The notes beneath the pieces are model-generated. The model was not told where the DNA came from. It did no database searches and saw only the letters and a program-made list of their open reading frames with translations. DNA of 64,000 bases from Microvelia longipes (lineage: Eukaryota; Arthropoda; Insecta; Hemiptera; Veliidae), in the NCBI GenBank assembly GCA_018340805.1, contig JACMZG010001911.1, positions 33,346,618 through 33,410,617 of the forward strand, in the 5' to 3' direction. Shown here in pieces: positions 22,676 to 34,854 of the stretch. Both the position numbers and the translations under genes were made by a program. Position 1 is the first letter of the stretch, and each line of letters opens with the position of its first letter.

Positions 22676-22850
22676 TGTTCCGAATTCTATTGCAGGTTTA
22701 CTAGATATGAATAAAAACGAACTTGCTTAAATGCCAATTTCGAACTATATTCCTTTTCAAACTTACAATTAAAGATGACAATTTAAAATATTAATGACAC
22801 GACAACAAAATCAAATTAACTTGCATTTTAAAAATGACAATTTCATAACA
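22676..22850 (-). repeat. BEL 5' LTR, copy 1
   Basis: 175 bp. In element sense it opens TGTTATGAAATTG and closes CGGAACA. The target duplication CGCAG follows at 22851-22855. No strong TATA box is visible, in line with the short LTR. Confidence 0.95.
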
Positions 22851-22855
22851 CGCAG

Positions 22856-23690
22856 TGATTTAATGTCGAAATTAAACCTTTTGCTCTATAATAGGTCATA
22901 GTGTTATTCAATTTTTCAATTATAAATTGTTAAGACCTTTCACATTGAAAGATCTAGTTGGTTCCTCCTAACCTGTTAATAAAATTTGGTGAATAAAACC
23001 AAGGCTTACTAACACGTATACGGTTCTTAATCGTTTTTTCTAGCGCTATATTCGACTTACAGGTTAGACTCAAACCTCTTGTTAATTAAAAATATTCGAT
23101 CCAAAGTTGAGATTCCAGATAAATAAATTGAAAGTAAAAAAGGGCAACGAGAATACGCTTGTTTTTTTTATAATTTATTTATAGATGCATATCAAATTTC
23201 TCAAGAAAATCTCAAAACTAATTACAGATAGGCAGATATTTATTATTATGTCAAAAATTATAAAACATGTAAAAAATCTCTTTTCAATGTTTTCATTTCT
23301 GTTAAAAAAATATTTTTCTTTTCATTGAGATAATGAAACAAAAGAATGTACACTTATTAACGAAATATAGTTCTCCAATGATAAGTAGATGACATTTTCA
23401 TTGTCATTAAGCTTTTATCCACTTCAGATGTATAAAAACTTAAATATCTGAGTCTTGATTAAGTACTTACTTTTAAGTGGTTATTAGAGAAATGGAAAAG
23501 TATGATCTAAAAAGGTTCATAATGGTAACTGCGGTTAACCTCTTCTAAAAGGCTTTCTTGTCTTTTGTTCTTAAGTAGGTTTCTAAGCGTTAAAATAACT
23601 TCACTTTTTTCTCTGTTAAGTTTTATCTTAAGCTGAAAAAAAAATTAAAAAGGCATTTTACTTGAAACAGTGTCAATATATACTTTTATT
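22856..23690. other. BEL flank inside the left arm, no gene
   Basis: AT-rich DNA without recognisable coding content. Its mirror lies at about 38750-39592. Confidence 0.6.
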
Positions 23691-23699
23691 ACCATTCTC

Positions 23700-24626
23700 T
23701 ATCTCTGAAAAGATATAATTCTGGCGTGGTGGTCCTCATGTTGGGCGAATTTCCTTTATGATGCGTGTTTCCATGCTTATCAATACATTTCTTGCTTAAG
23801 GATCCGGTTAATGCTTTATAATTTAGAAGTTACTCAATTATCAAGCACTACTCGTAACTCATTTTTCCTGTATTTTTCAGAGAAAATGCACATAATTATC
23901 CTGTTGGTTATATAAAACTATGCCAATAAAATTGGCTGTGCGCACTATTATTTGCACTATTTAAATTCTCATTTGGTTTCTTTTAGGGTTTTAGCGCATT
24001 TCCTTTAAAAAATACAGAAACAATTTAATTGTGCGAGACATTCATGTTTTGCAAAACTTGGTAGTATCAAAATGATACAGAAACCATTATTTACGAGTAG
24101 TGCAAGAAATTAATTGTCTACTACGGAACCAGCATCCAAAAAATATTTGCCCATCATGCGGACCAACACGCCAGAATTATTTTTTAGTTATAAATTGATA
24201 TAAAAAAAAACGATACAAAATATCGTCCCTACCAGGGTTCAAACCCAGTTACTCTGGATTTGAGTGCTTGTATCGACTTCGGACCATTCTCTTTCAACTC
24301 ACCGGCCCAAGAAATGACTGCCCACTTGAAATTTGTTGTTTAACTGCCGACTTTTAGGTTTCCTGGCATCGACAACTGTTTAATTCGACTTTTTGGTCAC
24401 TTGAGTTGTCGTATCAAGTTCGAAAAATATTAACCCTGAATTTTAACGAATTTTGGAAATTGTTGTTGACTCAGCAAACCAGGTTAATAACGTAAGAAAA
24501 ACCTAGTATTCAATAGGATTCATGTCCTCTCCAAGGTTGAGTTTTGTACCAAGTTTGATTTAAAAAATATTTACTTGTTTAAAAGATAGCGAGTTAAGAA
24601 GAAGTGTCTAGAAATACATATTATAT

Positions 24627-24716
<90 letters not shown>

Positions 24717-24727
24717 TACGTATACAT
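23700..24727 (-). repeat. SINE-like dispersed repeat with tRNA-like end and (TA)n tail, left-arm copy
   Basis: It contains the family core GCGCATTTCCTTTAAAA (from 23994). On the minus strand there is a tRNA-like stretch at 24222-24310 with box B GGGTTTGAACCC. Then come GACTCAGCAAACC, GTACCAAGTTTG, GTGTCTAGAAA and a TA tract (24618-24727). Copies with the same core followed by tRNA-like text lie at 34855-35475 and 53280-53700. The exact ends, and whether the TA-tailed half is the same element, are unsure. Confidence 0.6.
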
Positions 24728-25754
24728 TAGTTTAGGACAAGCAAGGATAGTTTAATACAAGCAATTATCGATAGTAACTGATTATCCATTTTTTTCTTGA
24801 ACTTGTTGTAAATTTAACCTTTTAAATATTATAATATTATATATTATAATATTTCTTAAATAGTTTAGAAATTAGTTTGTAATTAGTGAAACCAACTAAT
24901 CACATTGCTCTGTTATTATTTGTCCTCATCTTTAATGCTATATGTTACAAATATATAGAATTAAATTGTATTTGATACTACCATTATACTATTTTGTAAC
25001 ATATAGAATTAAAGCCTTCTTTTATCTAGTAATTTAAGATGGAATTATATAACTAAGAAGTGCAACTAACGAAAAATATAGTATGCTCACTCGGAAATCC
25101 AAAACCGAGGTTTCATGATAATTATCCGTTTCAGGCATTTTCTCTCCTACTGCCAAAGCGACTCATATTATTCTTAAGGCATACTAAGCAAATTTTAGAT
25201 AGATTAGGGATTAGTTGAGTCAAAATCAGTTTCATTATGGTCCAAAATAATGTTAATGTAAAATACCAAAATAAATGTTAAATCTAAATACATATTAAGA
25301 TCGTTAATCATGTATGTGTTTCTGGCATTAAACTACTTGTATGTTATTACATAATAGTTTGTTTATTTAGGATTTTTGAGAGTATTTTAGAGTGTTTCAA
25401 TAGAGACGTTCGAATAAAATAAAACTCCGGGAAAAACGTAAAACTTCGACACTCGAAGTAAGTTTTAAATCGAACTAAGATGTTATTGATTTCTTTCTTA
25501 AAACTTTAAAAATTTTCCTAGGATATAGATAGAAAGATGGAAAGAAATGTTTCTTTATACAATAAAATAATTGAATAAATAAATAATCTTCTATTAAAAT
25601 CAAAATTAAAAATTAAATTTACAAGCAATTAGTACTATCTTTATTTTATATTTACAAACTGATTTTAATACCTATACCGATTAAAACTCCTTATCCTAGC
25701 CCTATCCATTTTCCTATTTCTTTTTCACTATCTTTTTCCTCTATGTTTATCAGG
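24728..25754. other. no gene recognised (left arm)
   Basis: AT-rich. It holds a short palindromic ATATTATAATATTATATATTATAATATT stretch near 24825. Mirrored in the right arm at about 36685-37708. Confidence 0.5.
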
Positions 25755-25898
25755 CTACGCCTCTATTATGACTTCCTCTATCATTTGACCATCTACTATG
25801 ATTTCTTTTTTGCTCTCGACTGCATTTATTGACATCACCTTTGTCTTATCGATGATTATCTCCAGTCCAATTTTCCTAGCTTCAATTACAAGTTCCAT
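25755..25898 (-). pseudogene. non-LTR retrotransposon RT fragment, left-arm copy
   Basis: The minus strand from ATG at 25898 reads MELVIEARKIGLEIIIDK, TKVMSINAV and IIVDGQMIEEV before a stop. From family knowledge, 'A.k.GLei...KTK.M' followed by a short spacer and 'v.G..ie.v' is the RT region just after the catalytic box in jockey/RTE-type elements. It is a 48-codon scrap with no catalytic box. The mirror copy at 36537-36682 is broken by two extra A. Confidence 0.55.
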
Positions 25899-26489
25899 TA
25901 GTAAAGTTTCTAGTAATAAAAGAATTACAATATCTCTAATTTATTTGGTTCAGCTCAGAAATTTTCGTTAAATACCTAATCCTTTCATTTTGGATTATAA
26001 ATATTATGAAATTTCTTTCTCTTGGATATACCTTTTAAAATTGCCAAAATATAGTTAATGCCAGTAACTGCTTTCCTACTTCCAAATCATCCCGTGTAAG
26101 CATCATAACTATTAAAATATATGCAGCACAATAACATACCTCATTATTTTGCTTTTAAAATTCATAAACATTTGTTTAATATTATATTTTCATAATTTTG
26201 AGAAAACATTTGTGGATTCTTAACAAAATATTTGTTTTATAAAATAAGAAAACTCTTTACATTTATGCATATTATTATAGCTTTTTTTCTTATTTAAATT
26301 AAATCTAATGAAGTGCTAATAAACTTTAATAAAAGAAGTTATTTGTAAAATAAACGTTACAAAATTATATATATTAGATTTTTTTATATATACTTTAATT
26401 ATAATTAATAATAAAAATGAAAGATAAAGAAAGAAAGATAATTAAAAGCCTACTACATAGAGTAAAAAATGAGTAATAAATGTGAGACA
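25899..26489. other. no gene recognised (left arm, to gap edge)
   Basis: AT-rich DNA ending at the N run. Mirrored at 35945-36536. Confidence 0.5.
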
Positions 26490-27489
26490 NNNNNNNNNNN
26501 NNNNNNNNNNNNNNNNNNNNNNNNNNNNNNNNNNNNNNNNNNNNNNNNNNNNNNNNNNNNNNNNNNNNNNNNNNNNNNNNNNNNNNNNNNNNNNNNNNNN
26601 NNNNNNNNNNNNNNNNNNNNNNNNNNNNNNNNNNNNNNNNNNNNNNNNNNNNNNNNNNNNNNNNNNNNNNNNNNNNNNNNNNNNNNNNNNNNNNNNNNNN
26701 NNNNNNNNNNNNNNNNNNNNNNNNNNNNNNNNNNNNNNNNNNNNNNNNNNNNNNNNNNNNNNNNNNNNNNNNNNNNNNNNNNNNNNNNNNNNNNNNNNNN
26801 NNNNNNNNNNNNNNNNNNNNNNNNNNNNNNNNNNNNNNNNNNNNNNNNNNNNNNNNNNNNNNNNNNNNNNNNNNNNNNNNNNNNNNNNNNNNNNNNNNNN
26901 NNNNNNNNNNNNNNNNNNNNNNNNNNNNNNNNNNNNNNNNNNNNNNNNNNNNNNNNNNNNNNNNNNNNNNNNNNNNNNNNNNNNNNNNNNNNNNNNNNNN
27001 NNNNNNNNNNNNNNNNNNNNNNNNNNNNNNNNNNNNNNNNNNNNNNNNNNNNNNNNNNNNNNNNNNNNNNNNNNNNNNNNNNNNNNNNNNNNNNNNNNNN
27101 NNNNNNNNNNNNNNNNNNNNNNNNNNNNNNNNNNNNNNNNNNNNNNNNNNNNNNNNNNNNNNNNNNNNNNNNNNNNNNNNNNNNNNNNNNNNNNNNNNNN
27201 NNNNNNNNNNNNNNNNNNNNNNNNNNNNNNNNNNNNNNNNNNNNNNNNNNNNNNNNNNNNNNNNNNNNNNNNNNNNNNNNNNNNNNNNNNNNNNNNNNNN
27301 NNNNNNNNNNNNNNNNNNNNNNNNNNNNNNNNNNNNNNNNNNNNNNNNNNNNNNNNNNNNNNNNNNNNNNNNNNNNNNNNNNNNNNNNNNNNNNNNNNNN
27401 NNNNNNNNNNNNNNNNNNNNNNNNNNNNNNNNNNNNNNNNNNNNNNNNNNNNNNNNNNNNNNNNNNNNNNNNNNNNNNNNNNNNNNNNN
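26490..27489. other. assembly gap (1000 N)
   Basis: Exactly 1000 N, the conventional length for a gap of unknown size. The left arm stops at its left edge and errantivirus pol starts at its right edge. The errantivirus 5' LTR, gag and protease are either in the gap or absent. Long open frames through the N run are artefacts. Confidence 0.99.
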
Positions 27490-28889
27490 AAACACACAAT
27501 ACGGACGAAAGACGACATTCCAGTGTATACCAAAACATACAGATACCCTGAAATCCACAAAAAGGAGGTTCATTCTCAAATTGAGGATATGTTGCGACAA
27601 AATATCATCAGACCGTCTCGATCCCCTTGGAACTCACCTCTCTGGATTGTTCCTAAAAAACTGGATGCCTCAGGAAAACAAAAGTGGAGATTAGTTTTAG
27701 ACTATCGAAAGCTTAACGAAAAAACTATCGACGACCGATACCCAATTCCTAACATTACTGACTTACTAGACAAGCTCGGAAAATGCCACTACTTTTCTAC
27801 AATCGATCTGGCCTCAGGATTTCACCAAATCGAACTTGACGAACAAAGCATTCCAAAGACAGCATTCAGTACAGAGACCGGACACTATGAGTTTGTTCGT
27901 ATGCCCTTTGGCCTTAGAAACAGTCCTAGGACTTTTCAACGAGTTATGAACGATATACTTAGAGGCGTGCCATGTGCTGTTTACCTTGATGACATAATAG
28001 TATTTAGCACAAATCTGGAAGAACATCTTACAAGACTCCGTGAAGTATTTAACAGACCGAAGAGCGAACTTTAAAGTACAACTTGACAAAACAGACTTCT
28101 TAAAAAACGAAGTAGCATATTTAGGCCACATAGTCTCACCAAATGGCGTAAAACCCAATCCGGATAAAATCAAAGCAATCCAAAACTATCCACTTCCAAA
28201 AACCACCAAAAAATTAAAGGTTTTATTGGACTACTATCTTATTACAGAAAATTTATTAAAGACCTTGCACTTTTGATCAAACCAATGACTAAGTTTTTGA
28301 AGAAAAATACGCCCATCAATATCAATGACCCTGACTACCTTAACAGTTTTTATACGTGTAAAAATTTACTAATCAACGAACCTATACTACAATATCCAGA
28401 CTTTTCAAAACCTTTTATATTGACTACCGATGCTAGTAATGTTGCGTTAGGGGCTGTCCTTAGTCAAATAACCAATGGCGCTGACCTACCAGTTGCGTAT
28501 GCTAGCAGAACACTCAATTCAGCTGAAGCAAATCTATCCACAATAGAGAGGGAACTCCTCGCCATTGTGTGGGCAGTAGGCTATTTCAGACCATATTTAT
28601 ACGGTAGAAAATTTCAAATTCATTCCACCACAAACCTCTTCAATGGTTATTTAATTTAAAAGAGCCCAACTCAAAGTTGATACGTTGGAGACTCAAACTC
28701 GAAGAATATAACTATGACATTATCTATAAAAAAGGGTCCCAAAATCTCAATGCAGATGCACTATCTCGAGTCGAAATTAATTTAACTGAAGAAGATAACC
28801 AATTCTTACGGAATTTAGTCCTAGAAAAAACCAACCGAACAATGAGATCCAAAGTACACAACAAAATCCCGATATCCTTGACGAACTAA
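27490..28889 (+). pseudogene. errantivirus Pol: reverse transcriptase and RNase H
   Basis: The first frame (to 28074) covers the RT fingers and palm: [63 protein letters not shown] and the catalytic YLDD at 27982-27993. The frame breaks near 28050. The RT thumb (YLGHIVSPNG) continues at 28040-28276. RNase H follows at 28273-28659 (LTTDASNVALGAVLSQ, STIERELLAIVWAV), and the linker (ADALSR) is at 28677-28889. There are at least three breaks. The protease that should precede it is lost in the gap. Confidence 0.9.
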
Positions 28890-28906
28890 TTCAGGAACAT
28901 TTACCA

Positions 28907-30361
28907 ATGCACTTTGACAATAATACTGCACCAACAACACATCCAAACATTGAAGCCGATAATGAATCTCTTTTCGTTCACGCAGACAATGAACCCGATG
29001 GACAAGATCTTGACTCTGACGATGACCAGACAATTCACTCAAATGTTGAAGGTAATACAGTACCAAACATTCCAATTTTAGACGCACCGGTAAATCATGG
29101 TAAAAATCAAATAATCATAAGTCTTGTCGATCACAGCCCCGCTGCAGTAAAAGTTCTCAAGTTATTTGAAAATAAAAACAGAATCTTAGTTCAACTGTCA
29201 AAAGACTGTTTCGAAGAAGATGTAGTTAAATTCATCAAATCATATGTACTGCCGAAAAACAGATACTGTTTGTATTTTGAAAATGATGTTTACGAACAAT
29301 TCAGCAATGTTGTAATAAAACATTTCAACCAATCCCAAATCGAACTAATCAAATACACAAAGAAATTGACTGACGTCACTAATGAGGACAGTATACTAGA
29401 AATTATTAGCAATTACCACGAAGGAAAGACAAACCACAGAGGTATCGACGAAACATTACATAAAATCAAACGTGTCTACTACTGGCCAAACCAACAGAAA
29501 ACAATACAAACCTATATTAATAAATGTGAAACCTGTCAAGTCTCTAAATATGACAGACATCCACTACGATTAGAACTTAACGTAACTCCAACAGCTACAC
29601 ACATTTGAAATAGTCCATATAGATACCATAACGTTCGACAAACAGAAATTTTTAACCATTGTAGATTCCTTCTCAAAATACGCTCAAGCATATGTTTTAA
29701 AAGCAGCCCAAGGGATAGAAGTAGTAAATACTCTCATAAAATTTTTCACCCATCATAATATCCCCAAAAAGATAATAGCAGATAATGGGCTAGAAATTAG
29801 TAATACATTGGTTAAAGAATTACTTGAACTCCACAAAGTAGAATTGCATTTCATTAGTTCCCAGCACCCTCAATCAAACGGCATTGTTGAACGGTTTCAT
29901 GGGACACTAATAGAACACATTAGGATCCTTAACAACAGAGAAGAATTTAAAAACGAACCCATCGATATAAAAATAAATATGCGTTATTAGCATATAATAA
30001 CTCCTTACACTTTTCCACTAAATTAACCCCTTTCGAAATAATTTCCGGACACATTGACAACAACTCTCAATTAAATATAAATTTAGAAAAACAACTGATT
30101 AACGATTACATAATTAAACACCGAAACAAAACTAGACTTTTGTACAACCATATAAATGAAACCTTACAGACTAACAAAGAAACAGTCATCAATAAAGCCA
30201 ACGAAAAACGAGAACCCCTACCGCCTATACCAAACAAAGTTTTTGTTGCAAACAAGCAAAAACAACAGAAAACTCACAATAAGTACAAACCAGAGACCAT
30301 AACTACTATCAACAGAGACAGAAAGACAGCAAAGCTAGTACCCCAGCATTACAACACGTGA
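28907..30361 (+). pseudogene. errantivirus Pol: integrase
   Basis: 28907-29608 holds an acidic spacer, then the HHCC zinc domain (NYHEGKTNHRG ... CETCQ). The core continues in other frames: a VHIDT-type first Asp at about 29614, IADNG near 29776, and the Glu of NGIVERFHG in 29808-29990. The C-terminal basic region (NKYKPETITTINRD) is in 30140-30361. Frame breaks lie near 29605, 29800 and 29985. All three catalytic acidic residues can be found in the DNA. Confidence 0.85.
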
Positions 30362-30428
30362 CAAAATATTCGTCTTTCTAACGTCAAGAGACCCAGGAAA
30401 GAAACTTATAAATTTCACGATGTTGCAG

Positions 30429-32108
30429 GTCCATCCTCGCAACCAGGTCCATCTTCACGACCGGACAGGGAATAGAACTGAAAGACCTGACACATAACCT
30501 AGGTATACTTCCAATAAAACTTGGAAGAGCAAAACTGCAAATATCTCAACACACTCTTGTTCATTACTACAAACTAGACCTCTTATACTCTCAATGGACT
30601 CATCTCAACTCTCAATACTCTAAACTAACTGAGAACATCAACCAATCGAAAACAAACTTGACTGAAATAAACAATTACTTTAGATTAATTAACTATACGC
30701 GAAATATAATTCAAGAGAAACTTAGTAATATAGGACTTAACATGTCCCCTAAACGTGTCAAACGAGGCCTAATTAACGGATTAGGCAGCGTAGTAAAACT
30801 AATTTCAGGTAATTTAGACTCTGCGGATGGAGAGAGATATGATAACATACTGAACAACTTACAAACTAACGAACAAAATTTAGCGAACCAAGTAGCGCAA
30901 CAATACTCAATCAACCACGAATTAATCATGGAATATAATAATACAATAAGAGACATACAATATAATACATACGAACTAAAATCTAAATTACTACAATTAG
31001 GAAATAGCATTAGCAAAGGAGCAACATACATAGAATTTTTAAACACTAAAGAACTGCTTACTCAAACTGAAATAATTTTTAACAGCATGCTTAATGTTCT
31101 GCAAGATATAGAAAATGCAATAACATTTTGTAAACTTAGAACCCTTCACCCAAGCATTATAACAGCCCAAAAGTTATTTAAGGAACTAAATAAAATATCA
31201 AAACACCATTTACCCGGGGAATTACCGTTGAAGTAAATTATGAAAACATAATGAATTTTGAATCCATTATTAAAGTAAACTGCAAAATTAACCATGAACA
31301 AATAACCTTTCTTTTAGATATACCATTAAACTCTAAAATAGAATATGACCTTTATATTTATTATCGATTCCATCAAAGGTGGAAAAGAAATTTGTTACTA
31401 TAATTCCAGAATCAAAATTTCTCTTAAAATCAGAAAACGATGAGATCAAACCATTAAATGGAATTTGTACAAAACAAAAAGAGTACCACTGTCATCTAGA
31501 GCTATTATCCTCTCATGATGCTACATGTGAAGAAAGTATTTTGATCAAAGATAATGCTAAGTCTTGCCGATACATTAACGTAATCATTAAAGAAAACAAC
31601 CTCCAGTATATTTCAGAAATAAATCAGTATCTAGCAATCTTTACTACGCCAGATGAAATTCAAATAAAAACTGAGAACAATATAGAAACAAAACTACTTG
31701 AAGGAATATTCTTGATCCAACAAAATAATAATATAATCATTTACAAGAAAACTCAACTTACATATAGAACCAAATCTTATGGTCAACCTCATATTCTACC
31801 GAGGATTAAGTTAGAACTTTCAACAGCTCAAGTTCCTAATATAACAGTAGATTTGAAATCAATAAAATTTAAGGACATAAGCTTTGTATCATCTTCAATC
31901 CGTGTCTGATTCATCCTTTAAGCACCACATACCCAGCATCTGGACGGGGCTACTTTATCTACTCCTGATGACATCTATGATTCTACTTTTCATCCACCGA
32001 GGAAAACTTAACGTCCTGAAGACGTTACTTCAAACAACAGTTCAACCTCAACCAATGATCAGGAATCAACCTGCAAGCATCAACCTTCCAGGAGATGCTT
32101 CCTTCTAA
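30429..32108 (+). pseudogene. env: errantivirus envelope protein (F-like), broken
   Basis: The DNA encodes an N-terminal subunit, a furin-type site KRVKR followed by GLINGLG (cut expected after 30765), a helical region with SGNLDSADG, a cysteine-bearing ectodomain at 31379-31909 and a membrane segment at about 31942-32000 (WTGLLYLLLMTSMILLFIHR), then a short tail ending at 32108. The order and the cleavage/fusion-peptide layout are those of errantivirus and baculovirus F-like proteins, which mediate membrane fusion. The frame is broken near 31230, 31360 and 31900. Errantivirus env is normally made from a spliced RNA, and TTGCAG at 30423-30428 is a possible acceptor. No signal peptide is visible in the preserved frame. 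Confidence 0.85.
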
Positions 32109-32117
32109 GGATGGAGG
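32106..32117 (+). promoter_or_regulatory. errantivirus polypurine tract
   Basis: AAGGATGGAGG directly before the 3' LTR. It is the expected plus-strand primer site for reverse transcription. One T interrupts the purine run. Confidence 0.7.
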
Positions 32118-32452
<335 letters not shown>

Positions 32453-32567
32453 CATTTTTTTGTCTGACTATATCGAACGCTTCTCGGATCGGAATGGAAC
32501 TTGGTAAAAAGTCAATCTTATGACAGAACTCGATTTTTTATGATATCGTACGTACCCAAAACCCAGA
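32453..32567. repeat. fragment of the CRE-bearing dispersed repeat
   Basis: TGTCTGACTATATCGAACGC, GGAATGGAACTTGGTAAAAAG and GTACCCAAAACCCAG lie between two TA tracts. The wording resembles the TA-tailed dispersed family, but too loosely for a firm assignment. Confidence 0.35.
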
Positions 32568-32579
32568 AATATATATATT

Positions 32580-32644
<65 letters not shown>

Positions 32645-32653
32645 TATATATAT
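32568..32653. repeat. (TA)n microsatellite
   Basis: TA tract between the dispersed fragment and the LTR-like block. It yields a spurious Ile/Tyr frame on the minus strand. Confidence 0.95.
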
Positions 32654-32969
32654 TGTAACTGAATAAAGGTTCATTAGATTGACATCGATGTAAACAAAGA
32701 TTATCTAATGATGGAGTGAGGCAGCCTGACAAATTAATAAGTTCAGTTGCTTCCGGGAGCTCGTTAAATACCGCCGGCCGACCTAAATCATATTTAAGTA
32801 CCGACCCGACGATGAATTCGTAGCTACGAGAACTAGAACTCAAAGAACATTAAATATTGCCGCGTACCGATTTTTATAAAAAAGGAAAGCGGTCTCCGAA
32901 TGTGGTATATCACCAAATTAAAAAGGTAATTTTATAATCCTTTTTAAATACACTTGTGTGTTCAATTCA
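32654..32969. repeat. LTR-like block (possible solo LTR) between TA tracts
   Basis: 316 bp running from TGTAACTGAATAAAGG to TGTGTTCAATTCA, so it has TG...CA ends. It contains a TATAAAA box near 32875 and a GC-richer interior (GCCGGCCGACC). TA repeats flank both sides, so a target duplication cannot be seen. No second copy is in the window. It could instead be a unique insertion of another kind. Confidence 0.35.
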
Positions 32970-32972
32970 TAT

Positions 32973-33024
<52 letters not shown>

Positions 33025-33028
33025 TAAT
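32970..33028. repeat. (TA)n microsatellite
   Basis: TA tract with short interruptions on the right of the LTR-like block. Confidence 0.9.
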
Positions 33029-34854
33029 ATTGATTAGAGTCCCCTTCTTTGAGATTTCGTACAAAATAGGCCTTAAGAAAAGCCTAGTGAGTTTGCTCAC
33101 GCTTGCCCTAATGTGAAAAACGTAAATGCTTCTGGCTTTGCTACGCTAATAGTAAAGGATAAATAGTATAAGAGTAGTAGCAATATCTCTATTTATAGTA
33201 TAAATTAAGATTAATACTTGGATTTGTTAGATACATATAATAAAATAATAGTATAGATTACTAGAAATGTTAATGCTCGAGCTTGTAACGCTCACCCGAT
33301 AAGATTAATGGCATAAAAAATGAAAGCTTAAATTTGCAATAAAACAACGACTATTGTTTACGTGATACGTCATTAACCCACACTAATGACAGAAAAACTG
33401 TCAGAAAAAATTTCGAAAAGTTGTCTGTTTGGACTGAAATTTTATACACATGTATAATTAAGCGTCGTTAACAAATTTTTGAAGTTAAAAATTTATCATC
33501 GAATTAGTTTTTATTTTATCGACTGACATATATAACACGATGTAATACAGTAGACAATTCGCTTACATCGAAGCAGTAAGCCACTAATATAAATTATTAA
33601 TATGACGAACTGCTATATGACATGTTTTATAACAAAGTACATTTTACATTTCATAAATTAAGACCTTAAGTTTTTTAAGAGCTTAGTTTGAGGCTGAGAA
33701 AATATCTCATACATTTTTTTAATAATTAGACATTTTTAAAGTTTGAACTGTAAATAGGAGAGAAATAGTATGGTATTGATGTGAAAACATAATCTAACGG
33801 ATTGAAAAAACAAGAAAAATCGTAAATATATATTTTTTTAATGGCTAATAAAAAGATAAATAAATCTATAAAAATAGGTGTAAAACAATACTTTTACAAC
33901 AATATACGTGGAAAGGTAAAGAAATAATAAATAAAAAACAAATTTTATATAACACAATAAAGAATGCATTCATTAGTCTAATTTATATTAAAGATGAAAA
34001 TAATAAAAATATAAATAACAAACAAAAGAATTAAGAAGGCAGCTGAGAATTTCATCATGAATACTATAACACTTAAGGAAAATCAAAATTGAAATGTATA
34101 AACAAAATTAATGTAACGAATGTCATAAAGAAAATAAAGAGAAACTGTAAAGATACTTTTGAATTAGTAAAGATAATATTAATGTCTCGAGTATGTTACA
34201 TTGATATGTATGAACAGGTGACACTAGAACAAGAGAACGAAATCTGGCCAAAGAACAAAACATCAACTAATAACAAATACACGACAATGAACTATTTCTG
34301 TTCGAACCTAAAGAATTAGTCTTTTCGCTAGTAGCATATTATTAATGTTTTATACTTTTGATATTATTTTTAATAATTTTGACCCCATGAATAACTAATA
34401 ACAGAAGGTTATACGTATAATTAAAATTTTTAAATCTTCTTTCTCTCTTTGACACGAAACAATGAAATTTACTTCTGATATGGCACATTAAATATATTTT
34501 GAATTATAATACAATAGAGAAAAATTATGACAAATATAACTAAGAATAATGAAATTTAATAAATAATAATTTTATAAATTATTAGGATTTTTATTTTTTT
34601 AAATTATTATAAATGTAATAAGATATCTGCTAATTGTGTTATAAATTACAATTAAGATAACAATGAAATAAATGTAATTATGTATTAAACTATGTATTAA
34701 GCAAAATTCTACGTTAACAAAGAGAAGGATATTGAAATGTGGTTGCATTTTAAAATTGCTACTCAACGAAATAAGCAGCAGCTCTTTTTCTATAAACTTG
34801 TAAAGCCAGTCATAAAATTTATAACTATACTAAACAGTCAATACTTATAAAATT
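33029..34854. other. AT-rich DNA with fragments of dispersed repeats, no gene
   Basis: 33088-33145 has TTTGCTCACGCTTGCCC and TCTGGCTTTGCTACGCTA, echoing the GCGAAGC-type motif of 4740-5295. 33300-33470 has ACGTCATTAACCCACACTAATGAC and TTGGACTGAAATTTTATACAC, a copy of the CRE-bearing family. The rest is featureless. The open frame at 34089-34319 is not recognisable. Confidence 0.5.

Larger units (their letters stand above)
17258..22850 (-). mobile_element. BEL/Pao LTR retrotransposon, copy 1
   Basis: This is an almost full-length element of about 5.6 kb. It has two LTRs of 174-175 bp beginning TG and ending CA in element sense, a primer-binding site, and Gag, protease, RT, RNase H and integrase in BEL order on the minus strand. 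A matching 5-bp duplication flanks it. The coding region is interrupted by several frame breaks, most of which are absent at the same place in the second copy (39598-45248). This points to recent mutation or sequencing indels rather than long decay. A complete, near-identical copy lies inverted to the right. Confidence 0.95.
17950..26489. repeat. left arm of a large inverted duplication
   Basis: This stretch is repeated as its reverse complement at 35945-44507. The match covers BEL copy 1 from its integrase end through its 5' LTR and target duplication, plus the 3.6-kb flank, right up to the N gap. The last bases before the gap (TGAGTAATAAATGTGAGACA) match the start of the right arm. Arms are 8.54 and 8.56 kb. 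Differences seen by eye are mostly short indels in homopolymers and in the TA tract. Confidence 0.95.

Noticed and set aside
26395..28074. Open frames of 360-530 codons across the first N run
   Set aside because: They exist only because N has no stop codons. Only the part right of 27490 is real sequence (errantivirus RT).
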